Below, in pieces: positions 6,109-14,638 of a DNA stretch of 16,758 nt. The DNA is from Chloroflexota bacterium (GTDB lineage Bacteria > Chloroflexota > Anaerolineae > J102): positions 1-16,758 of the forward strand of contig PIVW01000072.1 in the NCBI GenBank assembly GCA_003353825.1, written 5' to 3'. The notes beneath the pieces are model-generated. The model had not been told where the DNA came from and did not search any database. It worked only from the letters and a program-made list of their open reading frames with translations. The position numbers and the translations under genes are program-made. Numbering within the stretch: the first letter of the stretch is position 1; each line of letters opens with the position of its first letter.

Positions 6109-8079
6109 ATGTCACGCCAATCACGCCGCCCACTCACATTCTGGGCCATCGCCATTCTGATATTGCTCGCCGCCTGGGCGCTACGCCTCCATCGCCTGGA
6201 TTTTCAGGACATCTGGTGGGATGAAGCACGCAATATCGATGTCGCAACGCGGCCACTAACGCAGATTGCCAACGCATCCGAGCTGGATATCCATCCCCCG
6301 CTCTATTTTTATGGGCTGCATACGTGGGCACAAGCGTCGACAGCCGTCGCCTTCGCAACACGTTTTATCAGCGTCTGGTTTGGTATACTCACCGTGGCCT
6401 TAGTCTATCAACTAGGGCAAGGACTTGGGCGAGGAAAGGGGAGGAAAACGACAGCCGTTCTGGCGATGATGGTGGCTGCGTTTGCGCCTTACGCCCTGGC
6501 AGAAGCACAAGAGACCAGGATGTACACGCTGTCTTGGGCGATTTTGGCGGCGGGCATGTTGGCATTGTGGCGGGCACTACGCCATCCTGCCACCAATCTT
6601 CGCCGGCAGGTGGAGGGCTGGGGGCCTTTCGTCTTGTTGATAGCAATGGCATTGCTCACCCATTATGCCACGGCGTTCATTTTAGCCGCTTGGGGACTGT
6701 GGCTGCTGGCATGGGCACTGCTGGGGCCAGATCGATGGTCGAGATTGAAAACTCTGGCCGTGATAGGTATCGCCGTCCTCCTCTTGTGTCTGCCGGTTCT
6801 GCCTATTGCCCTACGCCAAATTCCTGGTTACGACAACCCTAATCTGATGTTACCCGACCTTTGGCACTATCTCAGCCAACTCTATCGCGCCTTCATAATG
6901 GGTGAAACCGTGCCCGAGTCTGTGTGGCAGTATGGGCGATGGCTTTGGGCCGTGCTGTTGGGGATTGGGGCATTGCTCTGGATGGGGAAACAGGCACGCC
7001 GCCGGGTCGTCAACCAGCATTGGACGCTTCTGCTGGTGTGGTTGCTGGGTGGTCTTGCGATCTTCTATTTGATTCTCGTGGCCAGGTCTGCATTTAACCC
7101 CCGATACATCAGTTTTGTCCTTCCCACTTTATGGGCGCTCTGTGGCTGGGCATTAGCGGGTTGGGGACGTGTATGGCGCCCGCTTCCATGGCTAATTGCG
7201 ATCTTGCTCCTGGCCTTAGGTATACCCTCACTGCGCGCCGATCTCTATGATCCCACTTTCTTCCGTGAAGATGCCAGTGGTGTTGTCAACTATCTTGAGG
7301 TACAGGCTGGCCCGGATGACATCATTCTCGTGGATCAGCGCTATCCTCTGGGGCTCTACCTCGAGCGCTGGAACAACGATTTCTATGGGCATCCTCCCGA
7401 CGAACCCGAGGATGTAGCGCCTGCCCAATATCTGTTTGTCGATATGACCCATGACGACGGCCGCCGCATCGACCAACGCCTGACCGAGCTGGCGGGGGAT
7501 GCGCGAAAGGTTTTTTGGGTCACCTGGTTTGAATCGGACATGGACCCAAGAGGAGCGGTGAAAGCGCTGCTAAATACAGGTGGCGAACGCATCGATTCCC
7601 AGGAATTCAGGGGATACAGGATTCAGGTTTGGGAGCTATCACCACCCAGCCGCTATCAACTGGCGTCAGAATTCGCACCCTTGGATATCAGCATTGGCGC
7701 CGACATAACGCTCGTAGAGGGGGATTGGTCTGGCCGAACAGCACCCCAACTACCGCTCGGGCGTACCCTGGCTACTTTGCGCTGGCAAATGCATGAACCA
7801 TCAGCGCGAGCAATAAAAGTCTCCGTGCGGCTGAAGGACGAGAATGGCGCCACACTGGACCAAGAGGATCGTCTACTTATCAACGATCTACATTATCGCA
7901 GCAATGCCTGGACGCCTGGCGAATCAGCACTGAACGTATACAGCCTCCATACCCCTGTGATTCCGGGCGTTTATACTCTTTCTGTTGTGGTCTACGATGA
8001 AGAGACTTTGGAAGCGATTGCAGTGAGCGAAGAGGGGGTGTCGGAAATGGTTATTGGCACGATGACGGTCGGATCGTGA
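6109..8079 (+). CDS. GT39-like (ArnT/PMT-type, GT-C fold) membrane glycosyltransferase
   Basis: The 656-residue protein is predicted to be an integral membrane transferase using a lipid-linked sugar donor; donor and acceptor cannot be told. An N-terminal membrane helix (about 10-26) is followed by the first outer loop with DIWWDEARNID. D38/E39 there is the acidic pair expected at the GT-C active site, and DIHPPLYFY (H62) is another family hallmark. Eight or more further hydrophobic segments run to about residue 375. The remaining roughly 280 residues are hydrophilic and extracytoplasmic, ending in a beta-rich region (about 520-650) that includes GVYTLSVVVYDEETLE. Such tails are common in Chloroflexota GT39 proteins. 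The start has no SD, and an octamer repeat lies directly before it. The gene converges on the Uma2 gene with a 9-bp gap. Confidence 0.85.
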   Translation: MSRQSRRPLTFWAIAILILLAAWALRLHRLDFQDIWWDEARNIDVATRPLTQIANASELDIHPPLYFYGLHTWAQASTAVAFATRFISVWFGILTVALVYQLGQGLGRGKGRKTTAVLAMMVAAFAPYALAEAQETRMYTLSWAILAAGMLALWRALRHPATNLRRQVEGWGPFVLLIAMALLTHYATAFILAAWGLWLLAWALLGPDRWSRLKTLAVIGIAVLLLCLPVLPIALRQIPGYDNPNLMLPDLWHYLSQLYRAFIMGETVPESVWQYGRWLWAVLLGIGALLWMGKQARRRVVNQHWTLLLVWLLGGLAIFYLILVARSAFNPRYISFVLPTLWALCGWALAGWGRVWRPLPWLIAILLLALGIPSLRADLYDPTFFREDASGVVNYLEVQAGPDDIILVDQRYPLGLYLERWNNDFYGHPPDEPEDVAPAQYLFVDMTHDDGRRIDQRLTELAGDARKVFWVTWFESDMDPRGAVKALLNTGGERIDSQEFRGYRIQVWELSPPSRYQLASEFAPLDISIGADITLVEGDWSGRTAPQLPLGRTLATLRWQMHEPSARAIKVSVRLKDENGATLDQEDRLLINDLHYRSNAWTPGESALNVYSLHTPVIPGVYTLSVVVYDEETLEAIAVSEEGVSEMVIGTMTVGS

Positions 8080-8088
8080 CTCAATGGT

Positions 8089-8652
8089 TTAGACGATAAA
8101 AACGTCTGCGGCCACCAAGCCGAAACCTTGTAATACCTTGGACGTTACGACATCATCAGGATGTTCCGTTTCGATTTGGGTTTGGTAGTCATTCTCTACC
8201 AACACCTGTACAGCAACCGTCTCCGCCGCCGGATTAACGATCCAGTACTCTTGAATCCCGGAACGGGCATAGAGGCGCCACTTGTACCGCAAATCATTAC
8301 GCGCCGTGGAAAGTGACAGCACCTCCACGACAAGATCCGGAGCGCCGGTAATTCGTTGTTCCCCCAAGATATTTTGCCGCGCATTTGAAACGTAAATCAG
8401 ATCAGGCTCAACAACGTCATCGCCCAATACGACATCAACCGGCGAAACATATACTTTGCCTAGCTTGTGTTCAACTACAAAACTACGAAGCATCTGTGCC
8501 AGGTTGAGCACTACTTCTTGGTGCATGAGATTCGGTGCCGCTGCCATGATGAGGTCTCCATTAAGCACTTCGTACCGTTTGCCGTCGTCTGGGAGTGCAA
8601 GATATTCCTTTGCCGTCCAGTGAACCTTGGTTGGTACTTCTGCAATCGCCAT
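8089..8652 (-). CDS. Uma2 family endonuclease-like protein (PD-(D/E)XK fold)
   Basis: The 188-residue protein has the family layout: KRYEVLNGDLIMAAAPN (E28), VEPDLIYVS (D84), GAPDLVVEVLS (E110), DLRYKWRLYARSGIQEYWIVNP (K124). D84, E110 and K124 fit the PD-(D/E)XK nuclease core. Uma2 proteins are numerous in Chloroflexota and Cyanobacteria, and their biological role is mostly unknown. The ATG at 8652 is chosen because GGAGG lies 5 bases upstream and the N-terminus MAIAEVPTKVHWTAKEYLAL matches the family. A longer frame to 8742 would read into the inserted element at 8687-8815 and is not credible. The insertion ends 27 bp upstream of the TSD-proximal leader, so it probably separated the gene from its old promoter or supplied a new one. 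No neighbour suggests a partner. Confidence 0.9.
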   Translation of the reverse strand: MAIAEVPTKVHWTAKEYLALPDDGKRYEVLNGDLIMAAAPNLMHQEVVLNLAQMLRSFVVEHKLGKVYVSPVDVVLGDDVVEPDLIYVSNARQNILGEQRITGAPDLVVEVLSLSTARNDLRYKWRLYARSGIQEYWIVNPAAETVAVQVLVENDYQTQIETEHPDDVVTSKVLQGFGLVAADVFIV

Positions 8653-8678
8653 TTTAACCTCCACAGTTGATAATCTTA

Positions 8679-8823
8679 TTGTCATTGGCTCTTTGGGATT
8701 TCGCGTGACGATCACGAATTTCAGTCGATGACGCCCCCACACCTAGGGGCTGGTCGTGTCAAGCGCCTAGATATAGTGCGGGAAAAATCTGTGCCACGCG
8801 AAATCCCAGAGAACCTTGTCATT
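8679..8823. mobile_element. Small non-autonomous inverted-repeat element (MITE), possibly ISL3-derived, with 8-bp target duplication
   Basis: The element proper is 8687-8815 (129 bp). Its left end is GGCTCTTT followed by GGGATTTCGCGTG (8687-8707). Its right end, read inward on the minus strand, is GGTTCTCT followed by the same 13 bases (8815-8795). That gives 19 of 21 terminal inverted repeat positions matching. The octamer TTGTCATT is repeated exactly outside both ends (8679-8686 and 8816-8823), as expected for an 8-bp target-site duplication. The interior has no ORF. Eight-bp duplications and GGCTCTT-like termini are known for the ISL3 family, so I infer an ISL3-type parent. It lies just upstream of the Uma2 gene. 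Confidence 0.8.
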
Positions 8824-8935
8824 TTAGCACATTATTTGACTTTGTCACACCGCTTTGTCAGAGCAATAGGATTGCCGCCTGCAATTTAATTAGGCGTGCT
8901 GATTTTTTTATTGTGCACATCCAGACCCGGCAATC

Positions 8936-9256
8936 GTTTCACGCAATTAAGGGTGTTTCACGACAATGAGATCGCTGCATGTTATCTCGCTGCAACCCAC
9001 ACTATCCCACAGTATCCCACGCTCTGATCCCAACCGTGAATTCTGTCATCCGCTCGATTATGTGTTTGAGATCCAGATAATACCATTGTCTTTTCCCACA
9101 CTATCCCACAGTATCCCACACTTTCGCATATATTTGTCTAGGTCGCGGTTCATAGAGGCATCGTGAACATTTGGCCATTCAGGTGAATCTGGTAGAAACA
9201 GAGTCGCCTGCTTCCGATCAAAACGGGTGTTTCACGATGAAAATCGTCGTTTCACG
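8936..9256 (+). repeat. Four dispersed copies of GTTTCACG
   Basis: Copies lie at 8936-8943, 8955-8962, 9229-9236 and 9249-9256. Two of them sit within the longer identical GGGTGTTTCACGA (8951-8963 and 9225-9237). They occur in two pairs, spaced 19 and 20 bp within each pair, so they bracket the 25-bp repeats. Confidence 0.55.
8996..9119 (+). repeat. Exact 25-bp direct repeat pair
   Basis: CCCAC followed by ACTATCCCAC and AGTATCCCAC occurs at 8996-9020 and identically at 9095-9119. Each copy is itself a tandem of a 10-bp unit. Only two copies exist, 74 bp apart. Confidence 0.8.
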
Positions 9257-9330
9257 CCGAAGGCCGCCCCATTGGCGTGATTTGCGCAAGCTGGCTACGT
9301 CCATATTGAATTCCTCCGTGACAAGGTGGC

Positions 9331-9389
9331 GAAGTGACCACCTTGCCACCCCCTCACCCCCTCACCTTGTCAGGTAAGAGACCAAGATC
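9331..9389 (-). repeat. Octamer repeat element, short copy, downstream of mfd
   Basis: Read on the minus strand it begins with GATCTTGGTCTCTTA (from 9389), runs through octamers GACAAGGT, GAGGGGGT, GAGGGGGT, GGCAAGGT, and ends GGTCACTTC (9331). Its two end blocks match those of 13083-13181 in 27 of 28 and 18 of 19 positions. Just outside it, CAAGGTGG (9322-9329) and CCACCTTG (9338-9345) form an 8-bp stem with an 8-base loop. It lies 32 bp past the mfd stop. Confidence 0.85.
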
Positions 9390-9421
9390 AACGATCTTTT
9401 CCGATCATTTTTGGTAAGAAA

Positions 9422-12400
9422 CTAAACGCCTGCACTGAGAATGTCGAGACTACGCAACAAAGTTGAACGCCAGGCTTCTTCTTCATCGATGGCGATCCAG
9501 AGCGCGTCCGAACCGACTCTGGCGTCATCGCCCAACTGGTGCTGCAGGCGCGCATGATTCAGATGCTGCAAGGCCATGGTGCGTATCACCAATTGGTTGA
9601 GATCCCGGCCGATGTGGCCCACACCCGCGCGCACACTCAATATCTTTACCTTGACCTGGTAGAGAAGGTTCTCCACCTCCTCAGGCAACTCGCCAAAGCG
9701 GTCTCGCAACTCCTTGGCCATGTCATCCAGTTCACCTACAGTGTTCAGGCCGGCGATTCGGCGGTAGAGTTGCAGGCGTAGCGCTTCATCCTCCACATAG
9801 TAGCTTGGTAATCCTGCCAATATCGGCAGATCCAACTGCACGCTGGGGCCCAACGGTTCCACTAACACACTGGCGTCAAAAGCGCCTTCGGGCAGTTTGC
9901 CATCTTCCTTCAATTCCTCAACTGCTTGCGCCAAGAGCCTGACATACATATCGAAACCGACTGCAGCAATATGCCCATGCTGGCGAGCGCCGAGTAGTTC
10001 GCCCGCCCCTCGAATCTCGAGATCGCGCATGGCAATGCGGAAACCAGCACCCAGATCGCTGGCCTCCTGAATCGCATCCAGACGGCGTCTTGCTTCAGGG
10101 CTTAAGGTCTTGTGCTTGTCATAAAGCAGATAAGCGTAAGCCCGTACGGCGCCACGACCGACCCGACCACGCAGTTGGTACAACTGTGCCAGACCAAATC
10201 GATCGGCACGATTGATGATAATGGTGTTAGCGTTGGGGATATCCAATCCACTCTCGATGATGGTTGTGCAGACGAGTACGTCGAACTCACCGCCGGCGAA
10301 GGTCAGCATGGTTTTTTCCAACGCCCGTTCCGGCATCTGGCCATGGCCTACATCCACAAGCGCTTCCGGCACGATCTTACGAATGCGGTTGGCGATCTGC
10401 TCGATACCCTGCACACGATTGTGCACGACAAACACTTGGCCGTTACGGTCGAGTTCACGTAAAATGGCATTGCGGATGAGGGTTTCGTCGTAAAAACTGA
10501 CCGTTGTCTGAATAGGCAGCCGTTCTGCAGGTGGTGTATCGATGGTGCTCAGATCGCGCACGCCGGTCAGGCTCATGTACAGGGTACGGGGGATGGGTGT
10601 TGCCGTCAGGGTGAGCACATCGACCTGGGCTCGTAGCTGCTTGATACGTTCCTTGTGACGCACACCAAAACGTTGTTCTTCATCGATTACCAACAATCCT
10701 AGATTCTTGAATTCGACATCTTTGGAGAGCAGACGATGTGTTCCGATCACGACATCGACAGAGCCCTCAGCCATGCCGTCAAGTGTCTTTTGCTGTTGCC
10801 CGCGAGTGCGGAAACGAGAGAGCATCTGCACTTCGACCGGAAAGGCGCTCAGGCGTTCGTTAAAGGTCTGGTAGTGTTGCTGGGCCAGGATAGTGGTGGG
10901 GACAAGTACGGCCACTTGTTTGCTGTCCATGATCGCCTTGAACGCCGCCCGCAGGGCCACCTCGGTTTTACCATACCCGACGTCGCCACAAACCAGCCGA
11001 TCCATGGGACGGCCGCGTTCCATGTCATCTTTTATTGCTTCGATGGCCACCAGTTGATCTTCGGTCTCGACATAAGGGAAGGAGGATTCCAGTTCAGATT
11101 GCCATTCAGTGTCAGGGCTGAAAGCGTAGCCAGGCATGGCATCTCGTCGGGCGTAGAGCACCAGCAGATCTTCGGCAATTTCTGCGACTGCCTTTTTGGC
11201 CCGGGCTTTGACCTGCCCCCAATCGGCTGTGCCCAGGCGATTGAGCTTCGGCGCAGTATCGCCAGGGCCGACATAACGAGCCAGGCGGTCGGCCTGATGC
11301 ACCGGCACATAGAGGCGATCGGTCTGGGCGTAGTCGACATGCAGGTAATCACGTGAGACGCCATCGATCTCGATCTTGATCAAGCCCATGAAACGGCCCA
11401 TGCCATGCTCCATGTGCACGACATAATCGCCGGGGTGGATATCGGCGAAAAAAGACTCGGGCGCGGCCGCACGTGGCCGTCTGCTACGCCGCCGTCTCGC
11501 TTTACCCCAGCCGAAGATCTCGGCGTCCGTTAGAAACGTCAACTCACCATCTCTGTAATTAAAACGCCAGCCCTCATCGAATTGTCCTTGAATCAGGCTG
11601 ATCGATTGCGCCGGCGGAACCTCTGATAACTTCGACTGAACACCGACCAGAGTATCCTCTTCATGGAAGAGATCAGAGAGGCGCGCGGCCTGGCGGGTAA
11701 CGAGCACCACACGATTGCCGGACGCATGCATCGACTCGACCTGCTGCAGCACACGTCGTAGTTGGCCGCCCCAGCGAGGACCGGGCGTAAAGGCTCGGCC
11801 CAGAGCAGATCCGACACTGGTGCTGTGTCCATCCAATTTGCCCTGACCAAGAACCAACGGTTGCAGTCCCTCGAGCTGAGGGCGTAATTCCTCCCAGAGG
11901 GTGATGGCCCGACCAAAGCCAGGGGGCAAGTCACCACTTTTGATCAGATCTTTTTCCACTTGCAACGCCTGACCTTGTAAATCAAGTGCCACCGCCGCTG
12001 CATCGGCTGCGGCATCGATCAGGGTCAGGGAACCCGAAGGCAGGTAATCGAGCAAGGTGGCAGGTTTCTCGTAGAGATAGGGTAAATAGAACTCGACGCC
12101 ACGGAATGCGGTCCCGTCCGCCAGATGGTCACTGTCACGCTCGAAATCAAACTGTGCCGGGGGATGGCAGCCTTCCATGTCGAGTGCCTGGATAGCAGCG
12201 GCTGCGGCAGCACCCCTCTCGAGGATCGCCTCGCTGCCCGGGCCGATCACCACACGGTCGAGCAAGGCGCCCGCCAGGGTACGCTGGGAAGAGGGATCAA
12301 AGCGACGCAGGCTATCGACTTCATCTCCCCACAATTCGATACGCAGCGGGTAAGGTTCGTTTGGCGGCCAGATATCGATGATGCCGCCCCGCCGGCTGAA

Positions 12401-13006
12401 GACACCCGGCTCCTCTACCAGTGCTTCATGCCGGTAACCTGCCTTGAGCCAACGCAATAGCATATCCTGTAATTCGATGATGTCGTTGAGGCGCAGCGCC
12501 CGCTGATAACGTTTGAACAGGGCAGGAGGTGCGGTTTGTTGCATCAATGCCCGCACCGAGCTGATCACAACAGGCGGATGTGAACTCGCGCTACCAGGCT
12601 TACCCCAAGCAACCAAGGCCGATAAAGCGGCCAGCCGTGCCTGTTTTGATTCTCTGGTCCAGGCAATTCGTTCGAAGGGCAGGGCATCAGGATCGGCGAA
12701 AAACCGCACTCGGTCCATGCCGTCGCCCAACCAGGTACGCAGCTGATCTGCCAGCAGTTTCGCCGTCTCGACCTTTGCGGTGATGAGCACCACCGGCTGT
12801 TGCCACTCCTCTACCAGTGCTGCAGTGACATAACTGCGCGCCGGCGCGACCACACCCAGGGGATGTCCTGGCCGATCGCCCCCCGCCAAGGTCTGGGCTA
12901 GCTCATGAAAGGGATCGAAGCGGCGCAGTGCCGGAACCAGACCCTGCAGGTTGAACTGGTGAGCGATTTCAGTTGAGGTTACTGCCGGAGGTGCCTCGAG
13001 TGCCAC
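9422..13006 (-). CDS. mfd: Transcription-repair coupling factor Mfd
   Basis: Mfd removes RNA polymerase stalled at lesions and recruits UvrA. The 1194-residue protein has the full domain order. A UvrB-homology region occupies about 1-400. The RNA-polymerase-interacting (CarD-like) domain starts near 518, with [20 protein letters not shown]. The RecG-like translocase shows Walker [10 protein letters not shown] near 673, [13 protein letters not shown] near 772, TATPIPRTL, and QLRGRVGRG near 945. A TRCF C-terminal domain lies at about 1040-1140. An Arg-rich stretch, [11 protein letters not shown], precedes the RID. The start is GTG at 13006 (MALEAPPAV); no SD is seen, so the exact start is uncertain. 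The gene lies between two inverted copies of an octamer repeat. It follows pth after 186 bp and may have its own promoter, though I cannot point to one. Confidence 0.97.
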   Translation of the reverse strand: MALEAPPAVTSTEIAHQFNLQGLVPALRRFDPFHELAQTLAGGDRPGHPLGVVAPARSYVTAALVEEWQQPVVLITAKVETAKLLADQLRTWLGDGMDRVRFFADPDALPFERIAWTRESKQARLAALSALVAWGKPGSASSHPPVVISSVRALMQQTAPPALFKRYQRALRLNDIIELQDMLLRWLKAGYRHEALVEEPGVFSRRGGIIDIWPPNEPYPLRIELWGDEVDSLRRFDPSSQRTLAGALLDRVVIGPGSEAILERGAAAAAAIQALDMEGCHPPAQFDFERDSDHLADGTAFRGVEFYLPYLYEKPATLLDYLPSGSLTLIDAAADAAAVALDLQGQALQVEKDLIKSGDLPPGFGRAITLWEELRPQLEGLQPLVLGQGKLDGHSTSVGSALGRAFTPGPRWGGQLRRVLQQVESMHASGNRVVLVTRQAARLSDLFHEEDTLVGVQSKLSEVPPAQSISLIQGQFDEGWRFNYRDGELTFLTDAEIFGWGKARRRRSRRPRAAAPESFFADIHPGDYVVHMEHGMGRFMGLIKIEIDGVSRDYLHVDYAQTDRLYVPVHQADRLARYVGPGDTAPKLNRLGTADWGQVKARAKKAVAEIAEDLLVLYARRDAMPGYAFSPDTEWQSELESSFPYVETEDQLVAIEAIKDDMERGRPMDRLVCGDVGYGKTEVALRAAFKAIMDSKQVAVLVPTTILAQQHYQTFNERLSAFPVEVQMLSRFRTRGQQQKTLDGMAEGSVDVVIGTHRLLSKDVEFKNLGLLVIDEEQRFGVRHKERIKQLRAQVDVLTLTATPIPRTLYMSLTGVRDLSTIDTPPAERLPIQTTVSFYDETLIRNAILRELDRNGQVFVVHNRVQGIEQIANRIRKIVPEALVDVGHGQMPERALEKTMLTFAGGEFDVLVCTTIIESGLDIPNANTIIINRADRFGLAQLYQLRGRVGRGAVRAYAYLLYDKHKTLSPEARRRLDAIQEASDLGAGFRIAMRDLEIRGAGELLGARQHGHIAAVGFDMYVRLLAQAVEELKEDGKLPEGAFDASVLVEPLGPSVQLDLPILAGLPSYYVEDEALRLQLYRRIAGLNTVGELDDMAKELRDRFGELPEEVENLLYQVKVKILSVRAGVGHIGRDLNQLVIRTMALQHLNHARLQHQLGDDARVGSDALWIAIDEEEAWRSTLLRSLDILSAGV

Positions 13007-13065
13007 GTGGATTTAGATGTGTGTGAGTGTGGGGTAGGCGAACGTTAGACGCTTACGGCGTCGAC

Positions 13066-13085
13066 ATCGACAGCTTTTTGTCGAT
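13066..13085. other. Small stem-loop between pth and mfd
   Basis: ATCGACA (13066-13072) pairs perfectly with TGTCGAT (13079-13085) around a 6-base loop. GACGC/GCGTC (13048-13052, 13058-13062) is another small stem nearby. No T-run follows on the minus strand, so a rho-independent terminator for pth is not supported. Confidence 0.35.
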
Positions 13086-13181
13086 CTTGGTCTCTTATCT
13101 GACAAGGTGAAGGGGTGACAAGGTGACAAGGTGACAAGGTGACAAGGTGAAGGGGTGACAAGGTGGCAAGGTGATCACTTC
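13083..13181 (+). repeat. Octamer repeat element, long copy, upstream of mfd
   Basis: It begins GATCTTGGTCTCTTA, then nine octamers in register (13101-13172): GACAAGGT, GAAGGGGT, four GACAAGGT, GAAGGGGT, GACAAGGT, GGCAAGGT. It ends GATCACTTC. It is the inverted counterpart of 9331-9389 and is longer by exactly 40 bp, which is five octamers. Confidence 0.9.
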
Positions 13182-13192
13182 AGCAAACATTT

Positions 13193-13825
13193 TCAACCAT
13201 TGATATTGAACTCATTCATTGCAGTGTCGATATCTGTCTCTATCCAGCGTTCTATGGCCCTGATGGCTCGAACACGTGCCTGCATCATGATCTCTTCCTC
13301 TGCCTTGGAGAAGTTTTGTAGCACATAGGCGGCCGGGTCCATGCGCCCGGGAGGGCGGTCGATACCGACGCGCAAACGGGGGAACTGGTTATCGCCAAGT
13401 CGTTGTATGATCGATTTCATGCCGTTGTGGCCACCGGCCCCACCAAAGGGACGCAGCCGCAACTTGCCGGTAGGGAGATCGAGATCGTCGTAGATCACGA
13501 TGAGGTTTGTGAGATCGACTTTGTAATAGGCCGCAAGGAGTTGCACAGAGGCGCCACTGCGGTTCATGTAATCCATTGGCTTGACCAACAGGACGCGTAT
13601 ATTACCGATATGGCCGCTGGCAACTCGTGCTTTATGCTGTCGTTTATCAAATGCTAGATCATGTGATTCCGCCAATTCATCTACGATCTGGAAGCCAATG
13701 TTGTGCCGGTTATTAGCATAACGCGCGTCCGCATTGCCCAGGCCGACGATCATGTACATAGGCTCATCGCAGTCGTCTTTGCTGAAGCGAGAAAGGCTCT
13801 GCCGTAGCCGCTCGAGGAGAGACAT
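13193..13825 (-). CDS. pth: Peptidyl-tRNA hydrolase
   Basis: The enzyme hydrolyses peptidyl-tRNA released during translation, recycling tRNA in the cytosol. All residues expected from the E. coli enzyme are visible: N31 in VGLGN, catalytic H41 in NNRHNIGF, N88 in MDYMNRSG, D113 in IYDDLDLP and N134 in GGAGGHNGMKS. The frame gives 210 residues, slightly long because of about 22 N-terminal residues (MSLLERLRQSLSRFSKDD) before the usual start region MYMIVGLGN. A start at 13759 is therefore an alternative, but neither start has a strong SD. It lies 9 bp after the stop of the exported-protein gene, so the two are probably cotranscribed. PQTYMN, usual in this family, is here PMDYMN. Confidence 0.95.
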   Translation of the reverse strand: MSLLERLRQSLSRFSKDDCDEPMYMIVGLGNADARYANNRHNIGFQIVDELAESHDLAFDKRQHKARVASGHIGNIRVLLVKPMDYMNRSGASVQLLAAYYKVDLTNLIVIYDDLDLPTGKLRLRPFGGAGGHNGMKSIIQRLGDNQFPRLRVGIDRPPGRMDPAAYVLQNFSKAEEEIMMQARVRAIRAIERWIETDIDTAMNEFNING

Positions 13826-13834
13826 CCTGTTTGC

Positions 13835-14539
13835 CTAACGTACCAGGTAGCGGTAGTACAGCCATGTGAGAAGATACTTCACGGCGAAGAAGAAGCCGAC
13901 GATGAGGAAAACGATGAGCACTGTACGAGCGCCGCGGCCAAAGGCTTCTAACGTTCGTTCACCAAGCGAAGCAAGAGAATCGCTGCCATCTCCGTCGTCC
14001 TCTGCTCCAGGCGTTACACCATCCCCTGGTGTGGGGGTGTCATCTGGGGAGGGCGTCGGGGTTGGGATGTCCGGGGTCAGTACGACGGGCGTCGCCGTGG
14101 CCGGTTTTGGCGTTGGGGTGACGGTTGGCGTTGGGGTGATAGCGGTTTCATCGACTGTGGGAGTTGGTGTGGGACCTGAATTGCTCACTAAAGCGCGTTG
14201 CACCTGGAATTCGTCATAGTTGCCGTCACGTTTTACCAGGCGCAGGCGCAATGTATAGGTCCCATCCGCAACCGTGTTGGTATTCCAGCGGCCCAAGACA
14301 CCGTTGAAAACCGGCGTTTCACTAACGCCGATGTTAAACCAGTTCTGCGTACCAAAGGGTGCTGCTGCCAGCTCGTATTTCCAGAATTCGGGATGATCCG
14401 CCGTGCCGAGTATCTGGATGATACCGCGCAAGACCTCTGTTTCAGGAGGATAAGAAATACCCGATTGTGCCTGGATCGGGGAGATTCCCAGTGCCAGGAT
14501 GGCCAAACTAAGCAAGAGGGGGAAGATGCGTTTCATCAT
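13835..14539 (-). CDS. Exported protein with Ig-like region, Pro/Thr stalk and C-terminal membrane anchor
   Basis: The chosen start MMKRIF (14539) gives 234 residues with a clear signal peptide ending SPIQAQSG. A start at 14596 would put 19 polar, Pro-rich residues before it. Residues about 25-125 look like a beta-sandwich domain: EVLRGIIQILGTADHPEFWKY, then VFNGVLGRWNTNTVADGTYTLRLRLV. A low-complexity stalk follows (about 125-190), rich in TPTP repeats and ending in acidic GAEDDGDGSD. A hydrophobic helix (TVLIVFLIVGFFFAVKYLLTWLYY) near the C-terminus anchors it with a short basic tail inside. I do not recognise a named family. The likely role is a cell-surface protein displayed on a stalk. 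It sits 100 bp after the M29 gene and 9 bp before pth; the pairing with pth may be chance clustering. Confidence 0.8.
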   Translation of the reverse strand: MMKRIFPLLLSLAILALGISPIQAQSGISYPPETEVLRGIIQILGTADHPEFWKYELAAAPFGTQNWFNIGVSETPVFNGVLGRWNTNTVADGTYTLRLRLVKRDGNYDEFQVQRALVSNSGPTPTPTVDETAITPTPTVTPTPKPATATPVVLTPDIPTPTPSPDDTPTPGDGVTPGAEDDGDGSDSLASLGERTLEAFGRGARTVLIVFLIVGFFFAVKYLLTWLYYRYLVR

Positions 14540-14638
14540 AGGTCGCTGCCAGTTAGGCGGTGGAGTGTGGACGGGCCAGGGGAGTCGCGTGACCACAACC
14601 GCTTAGTCTAACATAGGCGTCGGATGTGGCAAAAAGAC

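Larger units (their letters stand above)
8824..9330. other. Gene-free spacer rich in short repeats
   Basis: I see no credible gene here. The only plus-strand frame of note (8966-9166) encodes the repeated peptide PTLSHSIP, produced by the DNA repeats at 8996-9020 and 9095-9119. The first 110 bases are AT-rich. GTTTCACG occurs four times (8936, 8955, 9229, 9249). No clear promoter or terminator is visible. Confidence 0.6.

Noticed and set aside
8653..8742. Longer Uma2 start with 30 additional residues
   Set aside because: It would read through the target duplication into the inserted element. The ATG at 8652 has a strong GGAGG at 5 bases.
8996..9119. Two 25-bp direct repeats as a minimal CRISPR
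   Set aside because: There are only two copies with a 74-bp interval, the repeat is itself a 10-bp tandem, and no cas gene is in the window.
8966..9166. Plus-strand frame of 66 codons in the repeat-rich spacer
   Set aside because: Its only regularity is PTLSHSIP twice, produced by the DNA repeats. It has no SD and no family resemblance.
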